Source: Rhodobacter sp. SY28-1
GTDB lineage: Bacteria; Pseudomonadota; Alphaproteobacteria; Rhodobacterales; Rhodobacteraceae
Direction of reading: 5' to 3'
Length of the DNA stretch: 64,000 nt
Assembly (NCBI RefSeq): GCF_005222785.1
Contig: NZ_STGH01000004.1
Coordinates: 1-64,000 of the forward strand
Shown: positions 23,483-33,102 of the stretch, piece by piece
Numbering within the stretch: the stretch's first letter is position 1
How the letters are laid out: each line of letters opens with the position of its first letter
Position numbers and translations under genes: made by a program
Notes under the pieces: generated by a model
Seen by the model: the letters and a program-made list of their open reading frames with translations, nothing else
What the model was told of the DNA's origin: nothing
The model's database searches: none

Positions 23483-24835
23483 CTAATGCCCCTTCGCCTT
23501 CGTAGCCTTAATTGCTTTTAACTTTTCGAACATCCTGGTCGCGAGGCCTGCCTTTGTGACCTGCCGTGCCCGGCCGATGGCCACGGCTTCTGCTGGCACA
23601 TCCTCGGTGATGACCGACCCCGACGCCGTCAGCGCCCCGTCTCCGACGGTGACCGGGGCCACCAGCATGGTGTCCGACCCGATGAAAGCGCGTTTGCCGA
23701 TTGTGGTGCGATGCTTCATCACGCCGTCGTAGTTGCAGGTGACGGTGCCTGCGCCGATGTTGGTGTGTTCGCCGATGGAGGCGTCGCCGATGTAGGTCAG
23801 GTGGCCAACCTTCACGCCTTCGTCGAGGATGGCGTTCTTGATTTCCACGAAGTTTCCGACGTGGACGTCTTCGGCCAGTTCCGCACCGGGGCGCAGGCGG
23901 GCGAAGGGGCCAACCGTGGCACCCCGGCTGACGTGGCAGCCTTCGAGATGGCAGAAGCCCTTGATCTCGGCCCCGGATTCCACGGTGACGCCGGGACCGA
24001 ACAGGACGTTCGGGCCAATGATCGCGTCGCGGCCGATGTGGGTGTCGAGCGCGAAGAATACGGTGTCCGGCGCGGTGAGGGTGACGCCGTTCTCCAGAGC
24101 TTCGGCCCGGGCTCGCGCCTGGAAGGCGGTCTCGGCCTCGGCCAGCTGCGCGCGGGTGTTGACGCCCAGCGTCTCGGCCTCGGGGCAGAGAACGACGCCG
24201 GCAGAAAGGCCGCGCTTGCGGGCAAGCTCGACGATGTCGGTCAGGTAGTATTCCTGCGCGGCGTTGTCGTTCTTTACCTCGGAAATCAGGGAGAAGAGCG
24301 TCTTCGCCTCGGCGCAGACGACGCCGGAGTTGCAGAGGGTGATGGCGCGTTCTTCCGGCGTGGCATCCTTGAATTCGCGGATCGCCAGGAGCTCTTCACC
24401 TTGGGTCAGCAGGCGGCCGTAGCGGCCAGGGTCCTTGGCATGGAAGCCCAGGATGACGACGGCGTGCCTGGCCCGGGCGTCGAGCACTGCGCGGAGGGTT
24501 TCCTCGCGGATGAGGGGCGTGTCGGCGTAGAGGACGATGGCCTCTCCCGCTTCGTCCGCCAGCAGGGGCGCGGCCTGGGCGACGGCATGGGCGGTGCCAA
24601 GCTGGGGGTCCTGGACGACGGTCTCGACCATCTCGGAATAGCTGGTGGCGGAGGTTGCGACCGCCTCGCCGCCGTGGCCGGTGACGACGACGATCCGCGA
24701 GGGTTCCAGGTGATGGGCGGTGGCAAGCGCGTGGTGCAGAAGGGGGGCGGCGGCGACATGGTGCAGGACCTTGGGCGTGTCGGAATTCATCCGCGTGCCT
24801 TGCCCTGCGGCCAAAACGATGACTGAAACCTGCAT
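23483..24835 (-). CDS. glmU: Bifunctional UDP-GlcNAc pyrophosphorylase/glucosamine-1-P acetyltransferase GlmU
   Basis: This 450-aa enzyme acetylates glucosamine-1-phosphate and then uridylylates it to UDP-GlcNAc. The N-terminal nucleotidyltransferase domain has VIVLAAGQGTRM and LYADTPLI. The C-terminal half is a left-handed beta-helix of hexapeptide repeats (IGRDAIIGPNVLFGPG onwards) ending in the acetyltransferase site region HLTYIGDASIGEHTNIGAG and NYDGVMKHRT. It is the first gene of glmU-glmS on the minus strand, diverging from gph across about 100 bases. Confidence 0.97.
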   Translation of the reverse strand: MQVSVIVLAAGQGTRMNSDTPKVLHHVAAAPLLHHALATAHHLEPSRIVVVTGHGGEAVATSATSYSEMVETVVQDPQLGTAHAVAQAAPLLADEAGEAIVLYADTPLIREETLRAVLDARARHAVVILGFHAKDPGRYGRLLTQGEELLAIREFKDATPEERAITLCNSGVVCAEAKTLFSLISEVKNDNAAQEYYLTDIVELARKRGLSAGVVLCPEAETLGVNTRAQLAEAETAFQARARAEALENGVTLTAPDTVFFALDTHIGRDAIIGPNVLFGPGVTVESGAEIKGFCHLEGCHVSRGATVGPFARLRPGAELAEDVHVGNFVEIKNAILDEGVKVGHLTYIGDASIGEHTNIGAGTVTCNYDGVMKHRTTIGKRAFIGSDTMLVAPVTVGDGALTASGSVITEDVPAEAVAIGRARQVTKAGLATRMFEKLKAIKATKAKGH

Positions 24836-24938
24836 TCTTGCCCTTCCAAACTGTCGGCGCCCGTTTTACCCCCGTGGCGAAGGACGGCAAGGGGCCGCGC
24901 TTCACATGAGGTTACAGGCCCGACATGAGGGACCCGCG

Positions 24939-25589
24939 ATGCGTTGTGTAGTGTTCGATCTGGACGGAACTTTGGCGGATACCTCGGCAGATTTGCTGGC
25001 AGCGGCGAATGCCTGTTTTCCGCGCGCAGTGCTGGGGCCCGAGGATGCCTTGACGGCGTTCCATGGCGGCCGGGCGATGCTTCGGCTGGGGTTTCAGCGG
25101 CTGGGGCTGGATTGGTCGGAGGCGGACGTGGACGCGGCCTATCCACTGCTGCTGGAGGCCTACCGGCAGGGGATCGCGACCCATACGCGCCTCTATCCGG
25201 GGGCGATGGATGCGGTGGAGGCGCTGAAATCGGGCGGGTTCGCGGTGTCGGTCTGCACGAACAAGCCGGAGGGGCTGGCGGAGATGCTGCTGACCGCGCT
25301 GGGGGTGCGGGGGGCCTTCGGGGCGCTGGTGGGGGCCGATACCTTTCCCGTCCGGAAGCCGGACCCGACCCCCTACCGGGCGGCGGTGGAGCGGGCGGGC
25401 GGGGTGGTCGGGCGGTCGATGCTGGTGGGGGACACCGAGACCGACGCGAAGACCGGGGTGGCCGCAGGAGTTCCGGTCGCGCTGGTCACCTTCGGGCCGG
25501 AGGGGGCGGGGGTCAGCCGGTTCAATCCGGCAGCGCTGCTGGACCGGTTCGAGGACCTGCCGTGGCTGGCCGGGCGGCTGATCGGGTGA
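24939..25589 (+). CDS. gph: HAD-family phosphatase, probable phosphoglycolate phosphatase
   Basis: This 216-aa HAD hydrolase has the nucleophile motif VFDLDGTLADT at its N-terminus. Motif II is SVCTNKP, the motif III lysine is in PVRKPDP, and motif IV is MLVGDTETDAKTGVAAG. Phosphoglycolate phosphatase clears 2-phosphoglycolate formed by Rubisco oxygenation or DNA repair. Close HAD relatives act on other sugar phosphates, so the substrate is probable only. Longer in-frame sequence upstream overlaps the start of divergent glmU. ATG 24939 has GAGGGA six bases ahead and is preferred. A 15-bp palindrome starts two bases after the stop. Confidence 0.82.
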   Translation: MRCVVFDLDGTLADTSADLLAAANACFPRAVLGPEDALTAFHGGRAMLRLGFQRLGLDWSEADVDAAYPLLLEAYRQGIATHTRLYPGAMDAVEALKSGGFAVSVCTNKPEGLAEMLLTALGVRGAFGALVGADTFPVRKPDPTPYRAAVERAGGVVGRSMLVGDTETDAKTGVAAGVPVALVTFGPEGAGVSRFNPAALLDRFEDLPWLAGRLIG

Positions 25590-25590
25590 C

Positions 25591-25605
25591 TGTCCACGGT
25601 GGACA
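25591..25605. repeat. 15-bp perfect palindrome after gph stop
   Basis: This TGTCCACGGTGGACA is identical to the sequence at 1401-1415 and sits at the same distance (two bases) after a plus-strand stop codon. The following bases (ATCCC) lack a T-run, so termination by itself is doubtful. The downstream MFS promoter is more than 100 bases away. Confidence 0.6.
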
Positions 25606-25722
25606 ATCCCGGCTTGCCAAGTAAAAACAGATACTTGTCCGAGGGCGTTCAGGAAAATTTAACATTTGCCAGGGGGGCGTGCGGCGACCTGCCGCTGGCC
25701 CTTCGAGATCCCGCTCTCCCCT

Positions 25723-25751
25723 TTGACAGTCGACCCGCCGACCCATAGGGT
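25723..25751 (+). promoter_or_regulatory. Strong promoter for the MFS operon, possibly leaderless
   Basis: A perfect -35 TTGACA (25723-25728), a 17-bp spacer and a -10 TAGGGT (25746-25751) lie directly before the MFS start at 25760. Transcription would begin about seven bases after the -10, that is at or next to the ATG. No ribosome site fits between them. The mRNA may therefore be leaderless. Confidence 0.6.
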
Positions 25752-25759
25752 CGCGGCCC

Positions 25760-27007
25760 ATGAGCCAGGTCCCCGATACCTCTGTCCCGGTCCCTCCGGT
25801 GGCCAACCGCCATGCGGTCACTTTTGTCCTGATTACGGTCTTCCTGGACATGGTGGGCTTTGGCCTGATCATGCCGGTCCTGCCCAAGCTGATCGAGGAC
25901 GTGGGCCACGTCGACATCGCCCAGGCCGCGGTGATCGGCGGCTGGATGTTCGCGGCCTTCTCGCTGGCCCAGTTCGTCTTTGCGCCGCTGATGGGCAACC
26001 TTGCCGACCGGTTCGGACGCCGTCCGCTGCTGTTGCTGGCAATCTTTGGCCTCGGGATGGACTTTATCCTGATGGCACTGGCACCGACGCTGGAGTGGCT
26101 GTTCGTCGGGCGGATCATTGCTGGGGTCTGTGGTGCAAGCTGGATCATCGCCAGCGCCTTCATCGCCGATGTCACGACACCGGACGACCGCGCCAAGGCC
26201 TATGGCTACATGGGTGCGGCGTTTGGTGTGGGTTTCGTGATCGGCCCGGCCATCGGCGGGCTTCTGGGCGAGCTTGGGCCGCGCGTGCCGTTCTGGGTGG
26301 CGGCGGGGATATCGCTGTTGAACTTCGTCTACGGCTGGTTCGTGCTGCCCGAATCCCTTGCCCCCGAGAACCGCCGCAAGTTCGAGCTGTGGCGGGCCAA
26401 TCCGTTCGGCGCCTTCCGGGTCTTCGCCACCTATCGCGGTGTCTTGCCGATGGTGCTGGTGATGGGGCTGTTCTTCTTCTCGACCTCGGTCTACCCGGCG
26501 ATCTGGACCTTCTGGGGCATCGCCAAGTTCGGTTGGTCCGAGGCGATGGTCGGCGCGACGCTTGCGGTCTTCGGGCTGATCGCGGGCGGTTTTCAGGGGT
26601 TCCTGACCGGCCCCGCGACCAAGCGGTTCGGCGAGTGGAATGTGGCCCTCTTCGGTCTGGTCTGCGCGACGCTGGTGGTGCTGGGCTATGGCTTTGTCGG
26701 TGCGCTGTGGGGCGTCATCGCGCTGATGATCCTGCATGGGCCCGAGGGTTTTGTGCATCCCTTGATGACGACGCTGCTGACCAAGCGCGTGCCCGAGGAT
26801 GCGCAGGGCGAGTTGCAGGGCGGGATCTCTGCCGTGACCAATGTGGCCATGCTGTTCGGAACGGTATTCTTCGCCTTCATCTTCGGCCATTTCTGGGCCG
26901 AGGACCGGGTCTGGCGGTCGACCGACGTGGCGTTCTGGGTGGCGGCGGGGTTCCTTGCGCTGACGACAGTCCTGTTCCTGATGCTGAAGAGGTCCGAAAA
27001 GGAATGA
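25760..27007 (+). CDS. MFS transporter, TetA/DHA1-like drug:H+ antiporter family
   Basis: This 415-aa inner-membrane protein has 12 predicted spans. It has the TetA-like opening [18 protein letters not shown], the motif A loop [14 protein letters not shown] between spans 2 and 3, and a motif C-like [12 protein letters not shown] in span 5. Such proteins export drugs or metabolites in exchange for protons. It heads a four-gene overlapped operon, and its stop overlaps the start of the DegT-family gene (ATGA). That context suggests export of a small molecule made or modified by the neighbours, rather than a classical resistance role. The substrate is unknown. Confidence 0.87.
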   Translation: MSQVPDTSVPVPPVANRHAVTFVLITVFLDMVGFGLIMPVLPKLIEDVGHVDIAQAAVIGGWMFAAFSLAQFVFAPLMGNLADRFGRRPLLLLAIFGLGMDFILMALAPTLEWLFVGRIIAGVCGASWIIASAFIADVTTPDDRAKAYGYMGAAFGVGFVIGPAIGGLLGELGPRVPFWVAAGISLLNFVYGWFVLPESLAPENRRKFELWRANPFGAFRVFATYRGVLPMVLVMGLFFFSTSVYPAIWTFWGIAKFGWSEAMVGATLAVFGLIAGGFQGFLTGPATKRFGEWNVALFGLVCATLVVLGYGFVGALWGVIALMILHGPEGFVHPLMTTLLTKRVPEDAQGELQGGISAVTNVAMLFGTVFFAFIFGHFWAEDRVWRSTDVAFWVAAGFLALTTVLFLMLKRSEKE

Positions 27008-28236
27008 CCGAGCGGTTCACCGGAAGCTTCACCCAGCAAGAGCCGATCCCCGAGGCCGGGATCGACGCGGCGATGGCGGTGCTGCGGCATGGGCGGCTGC
27101 ACCGCTATAACACCGTGGCCGGTGAAGTGGCCGAGACGGCGCTGCTGGAGGAGGAATTCGCCGCTTATGTGGGCGCGAAGTATTGCCTCGCGCTCGCCTC
27201 GGGCGGGGCGGCGATGGCCTGCGCCCTGCGCGCCTTGCAGGTCAAGCCCGGGGAGCCGGTGCTGTCGAACGCCTTTACACTGGCACCGGTGCCGGGGGCG
27301 ATCGCGTCCATCGGTGCAAGGCCGGTCTTCGTCGAGGTGACCGAGGATCTGACCATCGACCTTGCCCATCTGGAGGCGCAGGCCAAGGCCTCGGGCGCGA
27401 AGGTGCTGTTGCTGTCGCATATGCGCGGCCATGTCTGTGACATGGAGGCGTTGATGGCGCTGTGCGACCGGCTCCAGGTGCGGGTGATCGAGGATTGCGC
27501 GCATACGATGGGGGCAAAGTGGAAGGGGGTTCCTTCCGGGCGGCACGGGGCCATCGGCTGCTATTCGACGCAAACCTACAAGCACATGAATTCCGGCGAG
27601 GGCGGGTTTCTGGTGACCGACGATGCCGAGTTGGCGGCGCGGGCAGTGCTGCTGTCGGGGTCCTACATGCTGTTCGCCCGGCACCGGGCAGCGCCCCCGC
27701 CCGAGGTGTTCGAGGCGCTGAAGCTGGATGTCCCGAACGTCTCCTCGCGCATGGACAACCTGCGCGCGGCGATCCTGCGACCGCAGATCGGCATGCTGGA
27801 TGACCGGCGGGCGCGCTGGCGGGCCTTGTATCAGGGGATGGAGCGGGGGCTGGCCAGTGCGCCAGGGATCAAGCTGATCCCGCGGCCGCAGCATGAGGAT
27901 TATGTCGGGTCCAGCTTCCAGTTCCTGCTGCCGGGCTGGGAACCGGCGCGAGTGGCGGGCTTCGTCGCCGGGGCCGCGGCGCGGGGGGTTGAGTTAAAGT
28001 GGTTCGGGGCGGCCGACCCGCAGGGGTTCACCAGCCGCTATGCGCATTGGCAGTATGCGCAGCCGGAACCGTTGCCACAGACCGACCGGGTGCTGGCGGG
28101 GTTGATCGACATGCGGCTGCCGCTGACCTTCGGGGTGGATGACGTGGACCAGATCGCCCGGATACTGACCGAGGAGGCGGCTGTCGCGGCGGGGGCCAAG
28201 GCGCTGGGCCCGGTGGTCCGCGTGGCGGCGGACTGA
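27004..28236 (+). CDS. DegT/DnrJ/EryC1/StrS-family PLP aminotransferase
   Basis: This 410-aa fold-type I PLP enzyme is usually a sugar aminotransferase that acts on nucleotide-linked keto-sugars. Key strings are LASGGAAMACALRAL (cofactor-binding loop), VIEDCAHTMGAKW and the Schiff-base lysine K193 in STQTYKHMNSGEGG. It begins within the MFS stop codon and overlaps the next gene by one base. No nucleotide-sugar epimerase or dehydratase lies nearby, so the substrate may not be a sugar nucleotide. The same frame continues open upstream through the MFS gene, but that part is non-coding shadow. Confidence 0.87.
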   Translation: MTERFTGSFTQQEPIPEAGIDAAMAVLRHGRLHRYNTVAGEVAETALLEEEFAAYVGAKYCLALASGGAAMACALRALQVKPGEPVLSNAFTLAPVPGAIASIGARPVFVEVTEDLTIDLAHLEAQAKASGAKVLLLSHMRGHVCDMEALMALCDRLQVRVIEDCAHTMGAKWKGVPSGRHGAIGCYSTQTYKHMNSGEGGFLVTDDAELAARAVLLSGSYMLFARHRAAPPPEVFEALKLDVPNVSSRMDNLRAAILRPQIGMLDDRRARWRALYQGMERGLASAPGIKLIPRPQHEDYVGSSFQFLLPGWEPARVAGFVAGAAARGVELKWFGAADPQGFTSRYAHWQYAQPEPLPQTDRVLAGLIDMRLPLTFGVDDVDQIARILTEEAAVAAGAKALGPVVRVAAD

Positions 28237-28754
28237 TGGGCTGGCTGTTCCGCCCGGCGCGGCCGGCGGGCGCGGTGACGCGGGGCCTGCGGCGGCTGGT
28301 CGATCCACGCTTTTACCTCAAGGCGGTGCTTGGGCTGGCGGTGACGGGGCTGATCCTGGTGCCGACCATCGCCGATCTGGTCAACGCCGGAATGAAGCCG
28401 GTCGACAGCGATCAGGGCTCGTGCAGGATCATCCGGGTGGTGGACGGGGATACGGTGTCGCTGATCTGCCCGGAGGACGGGATGGTCAGTGCGCGGCTTC
28501 TGGGGTTCGACACGCCGGAGAAATACGCGCCGAAGTGTGTGGATGAGTTCGTGGCGGCAGAAAAGGCCAGCTGGGCGCTGCGGACGCTGATCCAGAAGGC
28601 GGACCGGCTGGTGCTGACGCATGATGGCACCGACCAGTATGGCCGGGCGCTGGTGCGGCTTGAACTGGACGGGGTCGACGTGGCGCGGCTGATGGTCCGG
28701 GCGGGCCACGCGCGGCAATACAGTGGCGGTCTGCGCGGGAGCTGGTGCGGATGA
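28236..28754 (+). CDS. Membrane-anchored thermonuclease (SNase)-like protein
   Basis: This 172-aa protein has one N-terminal membrane helix (about residues 30-45, LKAVLGLAVTGLILVPTI). A staphylococcal-nuclease-like OB fold follows, with RVVDGDTVSL, ARLLGFDTPEKY and DQYGRALVRLEL. These carry the calcium-binding Asp and the catalytic Arg/Glu region of the family in shortened form. It overlaps the DegT stop by one base and the MBL start by four. The topology places the nuclease domain on the periplasmic side. Whether it cleaves nucleic acid cannot be settled from the motif set. Confidence 0.78.
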   Translation: MGWLFRPARPAGAVTRGLRRLVDPRFYLKAVLGLAVTGLILVPTIADLVNAGMKPVDSDQGSCRIIRVVDGDTVSLICPEDGMVSARLLGFDTPEKYAPKCVDEFVAAEKASWALRTLIQKADRLVLTHDGTDQYGRALVRLELDGVDVARLMVRAGHARQYSGGLRGSWCG

Positions 28755-29545
28755 GAGTGGTACGGGAAACCGAGCGGAGCCTGACGGTCGAGTTGGACGA
28801 CCTGTCGGTCACCATGCTTCTGGACGGCGAGACGACGATGGGGCCGGACTGCCTGCGCGGGCCGGACGGGGCGTATCGCGGCTACGCGCCGGGGGATCTG
28901 GTGGACGGCCGGTTGCCCTTACCGGTGCGGGCGTTCCTGGTGCAGGGGCCGGACGGGTGCCTGCTGATCGACGCGGGCGCCGGGCAGGCCTGGCACAAGG
29001 GTCTAGGACAACTGGGCGCGGCGCTGGCCGAGGCCGGATCGGGGCCGCAGGAGGTGACGGTGGTGGCGCTGACCCATACCCACATCGATCACCTGTCGGG
29101 GCTGGTGGACGGGGACGGGGGCCTGGCTTTCCCGAACGCCGAGCGGGTCTTTGTCGCGACCGAGGAGTTGATGGCCTTTCGCGCCGAGCCGCGGATGATC
29201 CCGGTCCTGCCGCGTCTTGTTCCGCTGGAGCAGGGGGATGGACCCATGCCCGGGGTGATGGCAGTGAACGCGCCGGGCCATTCGCCGGGGCACATGGCGT
29301 ATCTGGTCGAGGCGCGGCTGCTGATCTGGGGCGATCTGGTGCACCATCCGCTACAGCTCGCCCAGCCCGGGCTGACGTGGAAATACGACGAGAACCCGGA
29401 CCAGGCGCGGGCGACGCGGGCGGGCCTGTTCGACCGGGTGCTGGATGAAGGCTGGATGGTGGCCGGGTCGCACCTGCCGCATCCGGGCATCGGGCGGCTG
29501 GAGCGTGACGGCAACGCTTACGTCTTCCACCCGGTGATGCGCTGA
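28751..29545 (+). CDS. Metallo-beta-lactamase-fold hydrolase
   Basis: This 264-aa MBL-fold protein carries the metal-binding motif LTHTHIDHLSGL, a later histidine in NAPGHSPGHMAYL, and the aspartate in LIWGDLVHHP. This is the lactonase/glyoxalase-II-like arrangement. There is no signal peptide, so it is probably cytoplasmic. ATG 28751 overlaps the SNase stop (ATGA); the GTG six bases earlier is less likely. It is the last of four coupled genes and is followed by an inverted copy of the dispersed repeat. Possible substrates include lactones and thioesters; nothing here decides. Confidence 0.85.
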   Translation: MRVVRETERSLTVELDDLSVTMLLDGETTMGPDCLRGPDGAYRGYAPGDLVDGRLPLPVRAFLVQGPDGCLLIDAGAGQAWHKGLGQLGAALAEAGSGPQEVTVVALTHTHIDHLSGLVDGDGGLAFPNAERVFVATEELMAFRAEPRMIPVLPRLVPLEQGDGPMPGVMAVNAPGHSPGHMAYLVEARLLIWGDLVHHPLQLAQPGLTWKYDENPDQARATRAGLFDRVLDEGWMVAGSHLPHPGIGRLERDGNAYVFHPVMR

Positions 29546-29550
29546 CCTTC

Positions 29551-29657
29551 ATTTTGCCCTTTGCCAAATACTCACGGGGGTTTGGGGGGGAAACCCCCAT
29601 CAGCCGAGGAGGAGGCGAAGGCCGACGACGAGAGGAAAGCCTCGCGCGTCAGCGCTC
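29551..29657 (-). repeat. Dispersed ~105-bp intergenic repeat, copy C (inverted)
   Basis: Read on the minus strand, this copy has the same order as copies A and B: GAGCGCTGACGCGCGAGGC, the core TTCGCCTCCTCCTCGGCTGA, a G-run/C-run hairpin, then GAGTATTTGGCAAAGGGCAA. It fills the convergent gap between the MBL gene and a secreted-protein gene. Confidence 0.75.
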
Positions 29658-29674
29658 CGTCTGAAAGCCGCCCA

Positions 29675-30094
29675 TCACTGCGGATAGGGCGAGGTGCCGC
29701 CGAGGCTGTCGTTGGTGTGCTGGATCAGCACCTCACACAGGCAGGCTTCGTCGGTGCAGGCGTCGCGGCGGGCCAGGAAATCGGCGTCGCGCGGCGGGTT
29801 CGTCTCGTCCACATCCTGCCCGGTCGCGTTTTCCACCGCGTAGATCCAGGCCAGGTCGTCCAGTCGTCCCATGCGCCACAGCGACCAGTCGGGGCTGTTC
29901 GCCGCATCGCACATCAGGATATGCGCGGGGTTGGTGGGGGCATCACAGCTGATGTCCGACAGGACCATTCCGTGGTTCGGTTCAAGCTCGGCAATCCGGG
30001 CCTCGACCGCAGCGCCGTCGATGCTGCAGCTCTGTGCCTGGGCGGTGGCGGCCGTAACGGCAATCATGAGGGCGGGGAGAATGGCAGCGCGCAT
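29675..30094 (-). CDS. Small secreted Cys-containing protein
   Basis: This 139-aa protein has a Sec signal peptide (MRAAILPALMIAVTAATAQA, cleavage after AQA at residue 20). The mature part holds six cysteines. It ends with RRDACTDEACLCEVLIQHTNDSLGG, which recalls the short C-terminal motif of LprI/DUF1311 proteins (R-x-ACxxDxxCL). That resemblance is weak and the rest of the sequence is not recognised. It is probably periplasmic with disulphides. It is transcribed away from nuo and converges on the MBL gene across repeat copy C. Confidence 0.65.
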   Translation of the reverse strand: MRAAILPALMIAVTAATAQAQSCSIDGAAVEARIAELEPNHGMVLSDISCDAPTNPAHILMCDAANSPDWSLWRMGRLDDLAWIYAVENATGQDVDETNPPRDADFLARRDACTDEACLCEVLIQHTNDSLGGTSPYPQ

Positions 30095-30366
30095 GGGCAG
30101 GTCCTTTCAGCTTTGGCGGCAGAAAAGGCCGGATCGGGCAGGGGGTCAAGGTAAGGGGAACCGGCCCCGGCCTGCCCGCCGCGCACCCGCCATGATGCCT
30201 GAGAGAAACGCTTGGTGTCTGTGCATTTTCTGCACCTGCATCCCCCGGAATCTGCCCTGCCTTCGGTTGACCCCGGGAAGGGCGCAGAGTAAACGGGCGG
30301 GAAGACAAGCGGGCGCCTGATCGCGTCCGCACGCACGCGCGCCGCCAGCAGTCAAGGAGCCTCCTC
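30095..30366 (+). promoter_or_regulatory. nuo operon upstream region
   Basis: No gene is supported in this 272-bp gap between the divergent secreted-protein gene and nuoA. It contains a short inverted repeat, GTGCA-TTTTC-TGCAC (30221-30235). A candidate promoter, TTGACC (30267-30272), has a 17-bp spacer and TAAACG (30290-30295). The leader to nuoA would then be about 65 bases, with AGGAG (30354-30358) as ribosome site before the GTG start. The promoter call is tentative because the -10 match is poor. Confidence 0.4.
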
Positions 30367-31256
<890 letters not shown>

Positions 31257-31258
31257 TC

Positions 31259-31861
31259 ATGTCCGAAGCCCTGAACGAACTGGCCGGCTATATCGAGCTG
31301 AAGCAGCCCGAGGCGGTGGTTTCCACCGCCGTGGCCTTTGGCGAACTGACGGTTGTTGCGAACCTTGCGAACCTGGAAGCGCTGGTGGAATTCCTGCGCG
31401 ATGATGCGTCCTGCCGGTTCTCGACCCTGGTCGACATCACCGCCGTCGACCATCCCGAACGCGCGCAGCGGTTCGACATGGTCTATCACTTCCTGTCGAT
31501 GTACCGGAACCAGCGCATCCGGGTGAAGGTCGCCGTGCGCGAGGAGGAAATGGTTCCCTCGCTGGTCGACCTGCACCCTGCCGCCAACTGGTTCGAGCGC
31601 GAAGTGTTCGACATGTTCGGCATCCTGTTCAGTGGTCACCCGGACCTGCGGCGCATCCTGACCGACTATGGCTTCCGGGGCTATCCGCTGCGCAAGGACT
31701 TCCCGACCACGGGCTATACCGAGGTCCGCTACGATGAGGCGCTGAAGCGCGTCGTGTACGAGCCGGTCAAGCTGGTGCAGGAATACCGTCAGTTCGATTT
31801 CATGTCCCCCTGGGAAGGTGCCGAATACATCCTTCCGGGCGATCAGAAGGCCGCAAAATGA
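31259..31861 (+). CDS. nuoC: NADH-quinone oxidoreductase subunit C
   Basis: This 200-aa peripheral subunit (30-kDa type) packs against NuoD and NuoB. Family strings include [39 protein letters not shown] and the late [19 protein letters not shown] (each within the conserved C-terminal half). NuoC and NuoD are separate proteins here, unlike the fused NuoCD of enterobacteria. The stop overlaps the nuoD start by four bases. Confidence 0.96.
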   Translation: MSEALNELAGYIELKQPEAVVSTAVAFGELTVVANLANLEALVEFLRDDASCRFSTLVDITAVDHPERAQRFDMVYHFLSMYRNQRIRVKVAVREEEMVPSLVDLHPAANWFEREVFDMFGILFSGHPDLRRILTDYGFRGYPLRKDFPTTGYTEVRYDEALKRVVYEPVKLVQEYRQFDFMSPWEGAEYILPGDQKAAK

Positions 31862-33102
31862 TGGACGGCGATATCCGCGTGAACACCTATGACGACGGCT
31901 CGAAGGATTTCGAGACCGGCGAACAGCGCATTCGCAACTTCAACATCAACTTTGGCCCGCAGCACCCGGCAGCGCATGGTGTGCTGCGGCTGGTGCTGGA
32001 GCTGGACGGCGAGATCGTCGAACGCTGCGACCCGCATATCGGCCTGCTGCACCGCGGGACCGAGAAGCTGATGGAGAGCAGGACCTACCTGCAGAACCTG
32101 CCGTATTTCGACCGCCTCGACTATGTGGCGCCGATGAACCAGGAACATGCCTGGTGTCTGGCGATTGAAAAGCTGACCGGGACGGTCGTGCCGCGTCGCG
32201 CCAGCCTGATCCGGGTTCTGTTCAGCGAAATCGGGCGGGTGCTGAACCACCTTCTGAACGTGACCACGCAAGCCATGGACGTGGGGGCGCTGACGCCTCC
32301 GCTCTGGGGCTTCGAGGAACGCGAAAAGCTGATGGTCTTCTATGAGCGGGCCTGCGGGGCGCGGCTTCACGCGGCCTATTTCCGGCCCGGTGGCGTGCAC
32401 CAGGACCTGACGCCGCAGCTTCTGGACGACATCGACGCCTGGGCCGAGGCCTTCCCCAAGGTGCTGGACGATATCGACGGGCTTCTGACCGAGAACCGCA
32501 TCTTCAAGCAGCGCAATGCCGATATCGGGATTGTCACCGAAAAGGACATCCTGGAATGGGGCTATTCCGGCGTGATGGTCCGTGGCTCGGGCCTTGCCTG
32601 GGACCTGCGGCGCAGCCAGCCCTACGAATGCTACGACGAGTTCGACTTCAAGATTCCGGTCGGCAAGAACGGCGACTGCTATGACCGCTATCTTTGCCGC
32701 ATGGCCGAGATGCGCGAGTCGACCAGCATCATCCGGCAGGCGGTGGCCAAGCTGAAGGCCCCCGACGGTCAGGGCGACATCCTGGCGCGCGGCAAGATCA
32801 CGCCGCCGAAGCGGGCGGAGATGAAGACCTCGATGGAGGCCTTGATCCACCACTTCAAACTGTACACCGAAGGCTTCCACGTCCCGGCGGGCGAGGTTTA
32901 TGCGGCCGTCGAGGCGCCGAAGGGCGAATTCGGGGTCTATCTGGTGGCGGACGGCACCAACAAACCCTACCGCGCCAAGATCCGCGCCCCGGGCTATCTG
33001 CACCTGCAGTCGATGGACTGGATCTGCAAGGGCCACCAGCTGGCCGACGTCAGCGCCATCATCGGGACCATGGACGTGGTCTTCGGGGAGATCGACCGGT
33101 GA
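31858..33102 (+). CDS. nuoD: NADH-quinone oxidoreductase subunit D
   Basis: This 414-aa peripheral subunit (49-kDa type) forms the quinone cavity with NuoB. The quinone-site histidine is in [14 protein letters not shown]. Other landmarks are [28 protein letters not shown] and the C-terminal [12 protein letters not shown]. Two adjacent in-frame ATGs (31858 and 31861) could serve as start. The stop shares bases with the GTG start of an AT-rich gene that separates nuoD from nuoE in this genome. Confidence 0.96.
   Translation: MMDGDIRVNTYDDGSKDFETGEQRIRNFNINFGPQHPAAHGVLRLVLELDGEIVERCDPHIGLLHRGTEKLMESRTYLQNLPYFDRLDYVAPMNQEHAWCLAIEKLTGTVVPRRASLIRVLFSEIGRVLNHLLNVTTQAMDVGALTPPLWGFEEREKLMVFYERACGARLHAAYFRPGGVHQDLTPQLLDDIDAWAEAFPKVLDDIDGLLTENRIFKQRNADIGIVTEKDILEWGYSGVMVRGSGLAWDLRRSQPYECYDEFDFKIPVGKNGDCYDRYLCRMAEMRESTSIIRQAVAKLKAPDGQGDILARGKITPPKRAEMKTSMEALIHHFKLYTEGFHVPAGEVYAAVEAPKGEFGVYLVADGTNKPYRAKIRAPGYLHLQSMDWICKGHQLADVSAIIGTMDVVFGEIDR

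Noticed and set aside
25666-27003. Upstream extension of the DegT frame through the MFS gene
   Set aside because: The MFS protein in another frame has full transporter motifs and its own strong promoter. DegT homology begins at 27004, where ATGA coupling gives a natural start.
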